A stretch of DNA of 64,000 nucleotides. It comes from Nonomuraea antri (lineage in GTDB: Bacteria > Actinomycetota > Actinomycetes > Streptosporangiales > Streptosporangiaceae). The translations under genes were made by a program, and so were the position numbers. The notes under the pieces are model-generated. The model was not told where the DNA came from, ran no database searches, and was given only the letters and a program-made list of their open reading frames with translations. The stretch lies in contig NZ_JABCPZ010000017.1 in assembly GCF_013283785.1 (NCBI RefSeq), positions 17,730 through 81,729 on the forward strand. The letters run 5' to 3'. Positions within the stretch are counted from its first letter, which is position 1. Each line of letters starts with the position of its first letter. Positions 33,718 to 42,316 of this stretch are shown one piece after another.

Positions 33718-36477
33718 ATGGAGACGCGCTTCGGGCCCACACAACTGTTGAACCGGCAGCGTGAGCGGGCCGAGCTCGACGGCCTGCTCGGGGACGTGCG
33801 GTCAGGGCGCGGACGGGTCCTGGTGCTGCGCGGCGAGGCGGGGGTGGGCAAGTCCGCGCTGCTGCACCACACGGTGGGCGCGGCGGCGGACATGCGGGTG
33901 GCCCGCGCGGCGGGCGTCGAGTCGGAGATGGAGCTGACGTTCGCCGGCCTGCATCTCCTGCTCGCGCCGCTGCTGGACCGGCTGGAGAGCCTGCCCGCGC
34001 CGCAGCGCGACGCGCTGGCGGTCGCGTTCGGGCTGCGGGAGGGCGGTACGCCGGACCGGTTCCTGGTCGGGCTGGCGGTGCTGACCTTGCTGGCCGAGGC
34101 GGCCGAGGAACGCGCGTTGTTGTGCGTCGTCGACGACGCGCAGTGGCTCGACCTGCCGTCGGCGCAGGTGCTGGCGTTCGTGGCGCGGCGGCTGCTGGCC
34201 GAGCCGATCGGGCTGATCTTCGCGATCCGCGAGCCGGGCGAGCAGTTCCACGGGCTGGCGGACCTGGAGGTGCGCGGCCTGCCGGAGCCCGAGGCGCACA
34301 CGCTGCTGCGCTCGGTGGTCCCGTTCCCGCTGGACGAACAGGTCAGGGACCGGATCCTGGCCGAGACGAACGGCAACCCCCTCGCCCTGCTGGAGTTGCC
34401 GCGCGGCCTCAGCCCGGCCCAGCTCGCGGGCGAGTTCGGGCTGGTCGAGGCCCAGGCCGTGCCGGCGCGGATCGAGGAGGGCTTCCGCCGCAGGCTGGCG
34501 GCGCTGCCGCCGGAGACCCGGTCGCTGATGCTGGTCGCGGCGGCCGAGCCGACCGGCGACGCGGTGCTGATCTGGCGGGCGGCCGGGCGGCTCGGGGTCG
34601 GCCCGTCCGCGGCGGAGCCGGCGCTGGCCGACGGGTTGCTGGAGGTCGGGGCGCGGGCGCGGTTCCGTCATCCGCTGGTGCGCTCGGCGGTGTACTCGGC
34701 GGCGCCGGAGCGCCGGGCGGCGCACGGGGCGCTGGCCGAGGCGACCGATCCGGGGTCCGACCCCGATCGCCGGGCCTGGCATCGCGCGGCCGGACCCGAC
34801 GAGGCCGTGGCCGGTGAGCTGGAGCAGGTGGCCGGCCGGGCCCAGGCGCGCGGCGGCATCGCGGCGGTGGCGGCGTTCCTGCGGCGCGCGAGCGAGCTGT
34901 CGCCCGATCCGGCCGCACGCGGGGCCAGGGCGCTGGCCGCGGGGCAGGCCGCCTTCGAGGCCGGAGCTCCCGACACGGCGCTCGACCTGCTCGTCGCCGC
35001 CGAGCTCTGCCCGCTGGACGAACTGCAGAGCGCGCGGCTGACCAGGCTACGCGGCCAGATCGCCTTCGCCCGCAGGCGCGGCGGCGAGGCGCTGCCGACG
35101 CTGCTCGACGCGGCCGACCGGCTGGCCCACGTCGAGCCGGGGCAGGCGCGTGAGGCGTATCTCGACGCCATCGGGTCGGCGGTGTTCGCCGGCCGGCTGG
35201 GCGAACCGGGCGTGCTGCGGAAGGTGGCCGAGGCCGCCCGTGCCGCGCCTCCTGGGCCGCGACCGGTCGACGCGCTCCTCGACGGCCTGGTGACCCGGTT
35301 CGCCGAGGGGCTCGTCGAGGGCGCGCCGGGGTTGGCGCGTGCCCTGGAGGCGTTCAGGCGGCAGGCGGGAGGCGACGGGGACGACAACATGCGCTGGCTC
35401 TGGCTGACCTACCTGGTCGCCATCGACCTGTGGGACGACGAGGCGTGCCACGAGCTGACCATGCACGCCGTGCGCACGGCTCGCGAGACCGGCGCGCTCA
35501 ACTTCCTTCCCCTGGCACTCACCTATCGCGCCGCCGTGCACGTGTACGCGGGCGAGTTCGACGCGGCCGCCGCGCTGGTCGAGGAATCCGACGCGATCTT
35601 GAAGGTGACCGGCAACTCCTACCTCGGTTTCGCCTCGGGATTGCTCCTCGGCTGGCGTGGTGAGGAGAGGTCGCCGCAGGTGCTCGACTCGCTCTCCGAG
35701 TGGGCGATCACCTGGAACGAGGGGCGGTCGATCGGCGGGCGCCACTACGTGAACGCGGTGGCGTACAACGGTTTCGGCCGCTACCAGGATGCCCTGGACA
35801 GCGCGCGGAGCGCGTGCGAGCACGACGATCTGGGGCTGACCGGGTTGTCCCTCGTCGAGCTGGTCGAGGCGGCCGCCCGCAGCGACGCCCCCGAGGCGGC
35901 CGCGGACGCGCTGAGGCGGCTGGAGGAACGTGCCACCGCCGGCGGCACGCCCTGGGCGCTCGGCCTGCTGGCCAGGTCGAAGGCGCTGCTGTGCGACGGC
36001 GAGGCCGCCGAGCGGCTGTACCGCGAGGCCATCGACCATCTGGGGCGCAGCCGGGGCGCCGTCCATCTGGCGCGGACCCATCTGGTGTACGGCGAGTGGC
36101 TGCGGCGCGGGAACCGGCGGGCCGACGCGCGCGAGCAGCTGCGTACCGCTCATGAGATGTTGCGCGGGTTCGGCGCGGAGGCCTTCGCCGAGCGCGCCCG
36201 CCGCGAGCTCCTGGCCACCGGCGAGAGCGTGCGCAAGCGCACCACCGGCGGGCCCGGCCGGCTCACCCCGCAGGAGCTGCAGATCGCCGGCCTGGCGAAG
36301 TCGGGCCTGTCGAACCCGGAGATCGCCGCCCAGCTGTTCCTCAGCCCGCGCACCGTCGAGTACCACCTGCGCAAGGTGTTCGCCAAACTCGCCATCACCT
36401 CTCGTCTCGGGCTCTCGCAGGCGCTGCCCGACCAGGGCCACGACGGTCCGCGAGCCCCGGGTCCACCGGCCTCCTGA
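33718..36477 (+). CDS. LAL-type LuxR regulator (AAA + TPR-like + LuxR HTH)
   Basis: A 919-residue large ATP-binding LuxR-family regulator. The N-terminal AAA domain has Walker A GEAGVGKSALLHH (residues about 38-50) and Walker B LLCVVDDAQWLDLPS. The middle 450 residues are helical TPR-like repeats. The C-terminal HTH (about 850-905) reads LTPQELQIAGLAKSGLSNPE then LSPRTVEYHLRKVFAKL. LAL proteins usually activate neighbouring catabolic or secondary-metabolite genes; the next gene, a polysaccharide deacetylase-like protein 17 bases downstream, is probably in the same transcript. Confidence 0.88.
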   Translation: METRFGPTQLLNRQRERAELDGLLGDVRSGRGRVLVLRGEAGVGKSALLHHTVGAAADMRVARAAGVESEMELTFAGLHLLLAPLLDRLESLPAPQRDALAVAFGLREGGTPDRFLVGLAVLTLLAEAAEERALLCVVDDAQWLDLPSAQVLAFVARRLLAEPIGLIFAIREPGEQFHGLADLEVRGLPEPEAHTLLRSVVPFPLDEQVRDRILAETNGNPLALLELPRGLSPAQLAGEFGLVEAQAVPARIEEGFRRRLAALPPETRSLMLVAAAEPTGDAVLIWRAAGRLGVGPSAAEPALADGLLEVGARARFRHPLVRSAVYSAAPERRAAHGALAEATDPGSDPDRRAWHRAAGPDEAVAGELEQVAGRAQARGGIAAVAAFLRRASELSPDPAARGARALAAGQAAFEAGAPDTALDLLVAAELCPLDELQSARLTRLRGQIAFARRRGGEALPTLLDAADRLAHVEPGQAREAYLDAIGSAVFAGRLGEPGVLRKVAEAARAAPPGPRPVDALLDGLVTRFAEGLVEGAPGLARALEAFRRQAGGDGDDNMRWLWLTYLVAIDLWDDEACHELTMHAVRTARETGALNFLPLALTYRAAVHVYAGEFDAAAALVEESDAILKVTGNSYLGFASGLLLGWRGEERSPQVLDSLSEWAITWNEGRSIGGRHYVNAVAYNGFGRYQDALDSARSACEHDDLGLTGLSLVELVEAAARSDAPEAAADALRRLEERATAGGTPWALGLLARSKALLCDGEAAERLYREAIDHLGRSRGAVHLARTHLVYGEWLRRGNRRADAREQLRTAHEMLRGFGAEAFAERARRELLATGESVRKRTTGGPGRLTPQELQIAGLAKSGLSNPEIAAQLFLSPRTVEYHLRKVFAKLAITSRLGLSQALPDQGHDGPRAPGPPAS

Positions 36478-36494
36478 GAACGGAGAAGACGCCC

Positions 36495-37385
36495 ATGACC
36501 GAACAGAAGCCCTGGCAGTGGGACGAGCGGACGTGGCGCGGCCACGTGGCGCGGGTGCGGGCGGGCCGCTCGCTGCGCCCGTCCGCCTGGCCGGGCGGCG
36601 CCCGCGTCGCGGTCGCCCTGTCCTTCGACTCCGACCACGAGACGATCCCGTTACGCGACGGCCTGACCGGGCCGGGCCGGCTCGCCCAGGGCGAGTACGG
36701 CTCCCGCGTCGGCGCGCCCCGGGTGCTGCGCCTGCTGGACCGTTTCGGCATCCCGGCCTCGTTCTTCATGCCGGCGGTCTCGGCGCTGCTGCACCCGATG
36801 GAGGTGCGCGACTACGCCGCCGCCGGCCACGAGGTCGCCATGCACGGCTGGATCCACGAGAGCAACGCGCTGCTCGGCCCGGCCGAGGAGCGGGAGCTGG
36901 CCCTGCGCGCCGCCGACACCCTGGAGAAGCTGTCGGGCACCCGCCCGGTCGGCATCCGCACCCCGGCGTGGGAGTTCTCCGACCACAGCCTGGCCATCAC
37001 GCGGGAGCTGGGCCTGCGCTACGACTCCTCCCTCATGGCCGACGACGATCCGTACGAGCTGCTGGCCGACGGCGAGCCGACCGGCGTCGTCGAGATCCCG
37101 GTCGAGTGGATCAGGGACGACGTGCCGTACCTGCTGCTGGAGCACGGCGGCACCCTGCGGACCTGCCCGCCGCCGCGCGAGGTGGCGGGCATCTGGCGCG
37201 ACGAGTTCGACGCCGCGCTGGAGGAGGGCGGGCTGTTCCAGCTCACCTTGCACCCGCACGTCATCGGCCACCGCTCCCGCATGGTCGTGCTGCGCGAGCT
37301 GCTGGAGCACATCGACGCGCAGGACGGCGTCTGGTACGCCACCCACGCGCAGGTCGCCACGTGGGTCCTGGAGCAGGATTCATGA
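36495..37385 (+). CDS. Polysaccharide deacetylase / PuuE-like amidohydrolase
   Basis: A 296-residue NodB-fold protein. Metal and catalytic motifs are ALSFDSDHETI (motif 1, Asp-Asp spacing altered), EVAMHGWIHESN (motif 2, His-xxx-His) and RTPAWEFSDHSL (motif 3). The lack of a signal peptide and the overall layout fit the cytosolic PuuE/allantoinase-like or imidase branch rather than secreted chitin deacetylases. GAGAA lies upstream of the ATG. Likely substrates are cyclic amides or acylated sugars; the LAL regulator before it suggests a catabolic role. Confidence 0.8.
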   Translation: MTEQKPWQWDERTWRGHVARVRAGRSLRPSAWPGGARVAVALSFDSDHETIPLRDGLTGPGRLAQGEYGSRVGAPRVLRLLDRFGIPASFFMPAVSALLHPMEVRDYAAAGHEVAMHGWIHESNALLGPAEERELALRAADTLEKLSGTRPVGIRTPAWEFSDHSLAITRELGLRYDSSLMADDDPYELLADGEPTGVVEIPVEWIRDDVPYLLLEHGGTLRTCPPPREVAGIWRDEFDAALEEGGLFQLTLHPHVIGHRSRMVVLRELLEHIDAQDGVWYATHAQVATWVLEQDS

Positions 37386-37428
37386 TCGTCGGTCGGCGTG
37401 AGTTCGTGGGCGCGGGGGTGCGCGGCTG

Positions 37429-38919
37429 ATGCACTTCATTCACCGCGACTGGGAGGCCGGGCCGCTGTGCAAGAGGGTCGGGCACGTGCCCGGCGTCACC
37501 GTCCTGGAGTGGTTTCGCCGCCTGTGGGAGCCGGGCGGGCTGGAGCGGGCGCACGCCGACCTGGGCCACGAAGTGTACGAGCTGGAACGGCTGCGGGAAT
37601 GCGCCGACGGCCCGCCCGAGGACCTGGTCGAGCTGCGCCGCAGGATCAGGATGCGGCTGTGGCCCGACAACGAGCTGCGCGTCGACGAGCACGCCATCCG
37701 CATCAGGAGCATGGGCATGAACCTGGAGGAGGCGTTCTACTTCGTCGACGACGCGTGCGTCGCCGAGCAGCCGGAGCGCTGGGCCTACCCGGTCCACCCC
37801 TCCTGGCCGCTGCCCGACGCCGTCGTCCCGGACCCGGCGCCGTTCGTCCCGCCCTTCCCGTGCCCGGAACTCGCCCCCTCTGCGGACGGCGACGTCGGCG
37901 CCACCTACCTGCTGTGCACGTCGCTGCAGGCCAGGCACGACAGCCTCGAATGGGATCGGACGTTCGTGTTCCCCGGGGTGCGGCTGCCGCAGCTCGCCGC
38001 CGCGCTGCGCCGGCCCGTCCACGACCCGGACGAGTGGTCCGGCTACCTGCTCGACCTCAGAGCGCTGGTCGCCCCGGACGACGACGACATCGCCCCCGCG
38101 CTCGAACGATTCAGCCGGTTCGCCGGCGACGCCCGCGAGTTCCCCGAACCGCACGAGCAGGCGCACCGGGCCGCGATGGAGCACCTGCGCACCGTCACCC
38201 CGGCCGACGGCCGCCTGCCCGAGCGCACGCTCATCGAGGCCGGCGAGCACCTGACGCAGATGGCCCTGCACGCGGACTCCATCGGCCACCGGCCCTGGTA
38301 CGTCTTCGACGACCTCTGGGCCGGCTCCCATCCCGGCCTGGCCGCCTCGCTCATCCACTACGCCTTCCACTGGGATCCCGGCTGCACGCGTAAGCACTGG
38401 TGGTGGATGCCCTGCAGCCACGACGAGTACCTGGACCTGCGCCTGGGTCACGGAGATCGGGTCCGCGACTGCGAGCGCTACGACGAACCGCTGGTGACCG
38501 GGCTGACCGGCGCGCGCAGCGTCGCCGAGCTGCGCCGGCAGATCTTCCAGGACACCGGCTCCGGCGAGCGGCGCCTGCTGCTGGTGCTCGACCAGGACCA
38601 CCACAGCGAGCTGTACGGGGTCGTCGGCGTCGTCCTGGGGCATCCGACCCCCGACGCGTGCGAACTCCGGTACTTCCGGCTGACCACCCCGCGCCACCGG
38701 CCGAAGCTGTCGTCCCGGCTGATCACGGCGCTCTGCCTGGAGCTGCGCAAGCTGGGCTACGCCGAGCTCGTCCTGGGCGCGCCCCCCGACGAACGGTGTC
38801 AGAAGCGGCTGAAACCGGTCATCAGGCGGAGCACGTCCCTCACCGAGCGGGTGATCCCGCTGACCGGGTTCCGCCTGCCCGAGCCCTACGCCTGGATGAC
38901 GAACCCGTTCCGCCCATGA
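37429..38919 (+). CDS. Unrecognised 496-residue protein with a possible GNAT-like C-terminus
   Basis: I do not recognise this protein as a whole. It is soluble, rich in Trp, His and acidic residues, with striking segments such as TRKHWWWMPCSHDEYLDLRL. The last ~125 residues (LLLVLDQDHHSELYGVVGVV, HRPKLSSRLITALCLELRKL) have a strand-helix pattern that could be an N-acetyltransferase-like domain. Base composition and codon use match neighbours. It starts 43 bases after the deacetylase gene on the same strand and may be in its operon. It could be a DUF of secondary metabolism. Confidence 0.6.
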   Translation: MHFIHRDWEAGPLCKRVGHVPGVTVLEWFRRLWEPGGLERAHADLGHEVYELERLRECADGPPEDLVELRRRIRMRLWPDNELRVDEHAIRIRSMGMNLEEAFYFVDDACVAEQPERWAYPVHPSWPLPDAVVPDPAPFVPPFPCPELAPSADGDVGATYLLCTSLQARHDSLEWDRTFVFPGVRLPQLAAALRRPVHDPDEWSGYLLDLRALVAPDDDDIAPALERFSRFAGDAREFPEPHEQAHRAAMEHLRTVTPADGRLPERTLIEAGEHLTQMALHADSIGHRPWYVFDDLWAGSHPGLAASLIHYAFHWDPGCTRKHWWWMPCSHDEYLDLRLGHGDRVRDCERYDEPLVTGLTGARSVAELRRQIFQDTGSGERRLLLVLDQDHHSELYGVVGVVLGHPTPDACELRYFRLTTPRHRPKLSSRLITALCLELRKLGYAELVLGAPPDERCQKRLKPVIRRSTSLTERVIPLTGFRLPEPYAWMTNPFRP

Positions 38920-38925
38920 ACGGAG

Positions 38926-39780
38926 TCAAGGGGTGAAGAAGCGCCGCAGCTCGCGGGCCACCCGCTCGGGGTCCCCGCCGCGGTCGGCGTTCCATGGCCC
39001 CTCGTGGCCCAGGCCGGCCAGTTCCACCCGCGTGGCCCGCGGCAGCACGCCCTCCAGCGCGGCGAGTGACGCCTTCTGGTAGCGGACGCTCCTGCCGCCG
39101 CCGAGCAGGAGCACGTCGGCGCGCAGGGCGCGGAAGTCGTCCAGCCGTCCCTCCATCGCGACGAGCGCCCGCACGTCGTGCGCGAGGGTGGGGGCCAGGT
39201 CCCGCATCGGCACGTAGCCGCCCGATCCCTTGCGCTCCTCGCCGCGCATCGCCAGATCGGTGCCCTGTTCGAGCAGCCTGCGGGGCAGGGCGCGCATGAG
39301 CGCGGGCCCCATCCGGGCTCCTTTCATGGCGGTGACCAGGGCGGCCGCGGTCCTGCCCGCGGCGAGTTCGCGCTCGTACCTGGCCAGCCAGGCGGTGGGC
39401 GCGGTGAACGCGCCTGGATCGTAGACGGCGAGCTTGTCGACGGCCGGCAGGCTCAGCGCGGTCCGCAGCGCGATGGTGGCGCCGACGCTGAGGCCGAACA
39501 GGTAGCGGGAGCCGGTCGCGGTGATGACCGCGGACAGGTCGGCCACGTCCTGCCGGAGGTCGTGGCCGGGACGGTAGGGGCCGCTCAGCCCGCGTCCGCG
39601 GCGGTCGGGCAGGTACACGGTGTACGCCGCGGCCAGCGCCCTGGCCTGCTGGATGTGGTTGTAGGCCGAGCCCATGCCGCCGTGGGAGATGACCAGGCCG
39701 GGGCCGCGGCCCAGCCGGTAGTAGCCGATGGTGGTGCCGTCGGCGGAGGTCACGGTCAGCTCGTCGATCTGGTTGGTCAT
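38926..39780 (-). CDS. Alpha/beta hydrolase
   Basis: A 284-residue alpha/beta-hydrolase. The oxyanion loop is ISHGGMGSAYNHI, the nucleophile elbow is FGLSVGATIALRTAL (GxSxG), and the catalytic His is in LAGLGHEGPWNADRGG. DRRGRGLSGPY is typical of the fold. GAGGTGAA precedes the ATG. It stands alone, and substrate is unknown. Its promoter region is shared with the divergent peptidase gene and holds a short direct repeat. Confidence 0.85.
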   Translation of the reverse strand: MTNQIDELTVTSADGTTIGYYRLGRGPGLVISHGGMGSAYNHIQQARALAAAYTVYLPDRRGRGLSGPYRPGHDLRQDVADLSAVITATGSRYLFGLSVGATIALRTALSLPAVDKLAVYDPGAFTAPTAWLARYERELAAGRTAAALVTAMKGARMGPALMRALPRRLLEQGTDLAMRGEERKGSGGYVPMRDLAPTLAHDVRALVAMEGRLDDFRALRADVLLLGGGRSVRYQKASLAALEGVLPRATRVELAGLGHEGPWNADRGGDPERVARELRRFFTP

Positions 39781-39800
39781 GGCGGGTTCACCTCGCGATT

Positions 39801-39825
39801 CGAATACTCGTCTACGAATATACGT
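39801..39825. promoter_or_regulatory. Short direct repeat between divergent hydrolase and peptidase genes
   Basis: CGAATACTCGT (39801-39811) and CGAATATACGT (39815-39825) are 14-bp-spaced direct copies in an AT-richer patch upstream of the hydrolase. They could bind a regulator; no regulator gene is adjacent. Confidence 0.3.
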
Positions 39826-39936
39826 AACCGAGTGGATGAATGCGGGTATCCGGTTCAGGGGTGTGGAAAGCCGCAGGTAAGGGCGGGCGAGCGCCTCATT
39901 CCGGCGGGCCGGCGGCCCGGCCTACCGTTCCTGGTC

Positions 39937-42267
39937 ATGATCGGAAAGTTGTTCGACGTGCCACGCCGCCTGCCCGCCGGGCTCGCGGCCCTGCTGACCC
40001 TGGTCGCGGTGATCATGCTGACCGCGATGGCGGACAGCACCATGCAACCCGTGCCGGCCACCGCTCCCGCCGACCGGTTCAGCGCCGAGCGGGCGCTGGT
40101 CCACCTGAAGGAGTTCGCCGCGCGGCCGCGTCCCATCGGCAGCCCGGCCGGTGACCGGGCCAGGGACTACCTGGCCGGGCGACTGCGCGCGGCCGGGCTG
40201 GAGGTGGAGGTCCAGCGCTCGGTCGGCGCCCGTTCCGCGGCGGGGCTGGCCACGTTCGGCCAGGTCGACAACGTGGTGGGCCGGTTGCGAGGAACGGACT
40301 CGACCGGCACCGTGCTCGTCGCCGCGCACTACGACTCCGCCGCGATGGGGCCCGGCGCCTCCGACGACGGCGCGGCGGTGGCCGCGATGCTCGAGACCGT
40401 CCGGGCGCTGCGCGGCGGCCCCGGGCTGCGTAACGACCTCGTGCTGCTCATGTCGGACGGCGAGGAGGACGGCGTGCTCGGCGCCGAGGCCTTCGTCCGC
40501 GAGCACCCGCTGGGCAAGGCCGGCGGCGTGCTGCTGAACTGGGAGGCGCGCGGGGTCAGCGGCCCCTCGCTGATGTTCGAGACCTCCGCGGGCAACGCCC
40601 GCCTGGTCGAGACCTTCGCGACGGCGGTGCCCGCGCCGCGCGGCCACTCGGCCATGGTGGAGTTGTACCGGCTGCTGCCCAACAACACGGACTTCACGCC
40701 GCTCACCAAGGCCGGCTTCACCGGCATGAACTTCGCCTACATCCAGCGTTCCTCGCTCTACCACACGGCGGGCGACTCGATCGCCAACCTCGACCGGGGC
40801 AGCCTGCAGCACCACGGCGCCAACATGCTGGCGCTCACCCGCGCGCTCGGCGGCGCGGACCTGCGGACGCTGCGCGCCGATCACGACGTCACCTACTTCC
40901 GCGCGTTCGGCGCCATGGTCACGTATCCGGGCGGGCTGGTCGGGCCGCTGGCGGTGCTGGCCGTCGTCGCGGTGGCCGGCCTGGCGCTGCTGGCCCGCGT
41001 CAGGCGGCTGCTGAGCCTGCCCCGGCTGCTCGCCGCGACGGCCTCGGCGCTGCTGCCGCCGGTGGCGTCGGCCGCGCTGGCGCAGGGGCTGTGGGAGCTG
41101 CTGGTGTCGTGGCGGCCGGCGTACGACCTGATGGGCGGGTTGCTGCACCGGCCGGGGCCGTACCAGGCGGCGGTCGCGGTGCTGTGCGCGCTGTCGGCCG
41201 TCGGCTGGTACCTGACGCTCCGGCGGCGGCTGGGCCCGGCCGCGCTGGCGGTGGGTGCGCTGGCCTGGTTCGCCGGGCTGGGCGTGTTGTGCGCCCTGTT
41301 CGCTCCCGGGGCCTCGTTCCTGTTCGCCCTGCCGGCGCTGATGGGCGCGCTCGGTCACCTGGCCGCGGTGCTGCTCCGCGGCGCGCCCGCCTGGACGCGG
41401 ACGGTCGCTGCGCTGCTCGGGCCCATCACGGCCGCGATGCTGCTGCCGTCCCTGGCCGGGGACGTCCTCGACGGGATGGGGCTGGCGCTCGGCGGGGCGA
41501 GCGCGCTGGTGCTGGCCTGGTTCGGGCTGGCCGCGGCGCCGGTCGTGGAGCTGTTCCTGCCCGAGCCCACCGTCCGGCAGCGGCGGGTCACCGTCCTCGC
41601 GGTGCCCCTGACCGCCCTGCTCCTCACGGCTGGTCTGGTCGCCACCGGGCTCGTGACGGACGACTTCGCCGCCGACCGGCCGCGGCGCACGCATCTGGCG
41701 TACGTCATGGACGCCGACACCCGTACCGCGCACTGGGTCAGCGCGGACGCGGACCCGGCGCCGTGGACCAGGCGGTACGTGTCCGAACACGACACCGCCG
41801 CGCTGCCCCCGGGATACGCCCGCGGCGCCCTGTGGACCGGACGGGCGCCGGCGATCGCCGCAGAAGGGCCGCGCGCCGACGTCCTGGACTATCGCGGTGG
41901 CACGCTGAAGCTGCGGGTGAGCGCCGGCCGGGGCGCGCGCTCGGTGACGCTGCGGCTCGACCGGCCGATCACCCACGCCGGCGTGTCGGCCGGCCGGTTC
42001 GGGACGGTGAGCGTCCCCGTCACCGGCACCAGGACCGGCACCTGGCCCGCGGAGATCCGCTTCCGCGGCATCCCGGCCGGCGGGGCGCAGATCACCGTGC
42101 GCGTCCCCGGCCAGGACCGGGTCCGGCTCACCGTGATCGCCGAGACCGACGGGCTGGCCGGGGTGCCCGGCTTCGTCCCCCGGCCGCCGGAGCTGGTCGC
42201 CGCCACCAGGGAGGACGGCGACCTCACCGCGATCACCCGCGGCTACACGCTGACCGGGGCCGCGTAG
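39937..42267 (+). CDS. Membrane-bound M28 family metallopeptidase
   Basis: A 776-residue integral membrane peptidase. An N-terminal helix (LAALLTLVAVIMLTAMA) is followed by an extracytoplasmic M28 domain (about residues 45-310). The zinc ligands are visible in AAHYDSAAMGPGASDDGAAV, SDGEEDGVLGAEAF and YHTAGDS. Then come about eight to nine helices (residues about 325-580) and a C-terminal beta-rich domain. The layout resembles the Fxna/ER-type M28 peptidases. Start 39937 is where the protein-like sequence begins; a longer upstream frame lies antisense to the hydrolase gene. Likely an aminopeptidase acting at the cell surface. Confidence 0.84.
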   Translation: MIGKLFDVPRRLPAGLAALLTLVAVIMLTAMADSTMQPVPATAPADRFSAERALVHLKEFAARPRPIGSPAGDRARDYLAGRLRAAGLEVEVQRSVGARSAAGLATFGQVDNVVGRLRGTDSTGTVLVAAHYDSAAMGPGASDDGAAVAAMLETVRALRGGPGLRNDLVLLMSDGEEDGVLGAEAFVREHPLGKAGGVLLNWEARGVSGPSLMFETSAGNARLVETFATAVPAPRGHSAMVELYRLLPNNTDFTPLTKAGFTGMNFAYIQRSSLYHTAGDSIANLDRGSLQHHGANMLALTRALGGADLRTLRADHDVTYFRAFGAMVTYPGGLVGPLAVLAVVAVAGLALLARVRRLLSLPRLLAATASALLPPVASAALAQGLWELLVSWRPAYDLMGGLLHRPGPYQAAVAVLCALSAVGWYLTLRRRLGPAALAVGALAWFAGLGVLCALFAPGASFLFALPALMGALGHLAAVLLRGAPAWTRTVAALLGPITAAMLLPSLAGDVLDGMGLALGGASALVLAWFGLAAAPVVELFLPEPTVRQRRVTVLAVPLTALLLTAGLVATGLVTDDFAADRPRRTHLAYVMDADTRTAHWVSADADPAPWTRRYVSEHDTAALPPGYARGALWTGRAPAIAAEGPRADVLDYRGGTLKLRVSAGRGARSVTLRLDRPITHAGVSAGRFGTVSVPVTGTRTGTWPAEIRFRGIPAGGAQITVRVPGQDRVRLTVIAETDGLAGVPGFVPRPPELVAATREDGDLTAITRGYTLTGAA

Positions 42268-42316
42268 CGGCGGCCGGGTGCCGGCGACCGAGTGACGGCG
42301 GCCGGGTGACGGGCGG

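Noticed and set aside
42268..42316. Direct repeat CGGCGGCCGGGTG between two convergent genes
   Set aside because: Two short GC-rich copies in a GC-rich gap; easily explained by chance.
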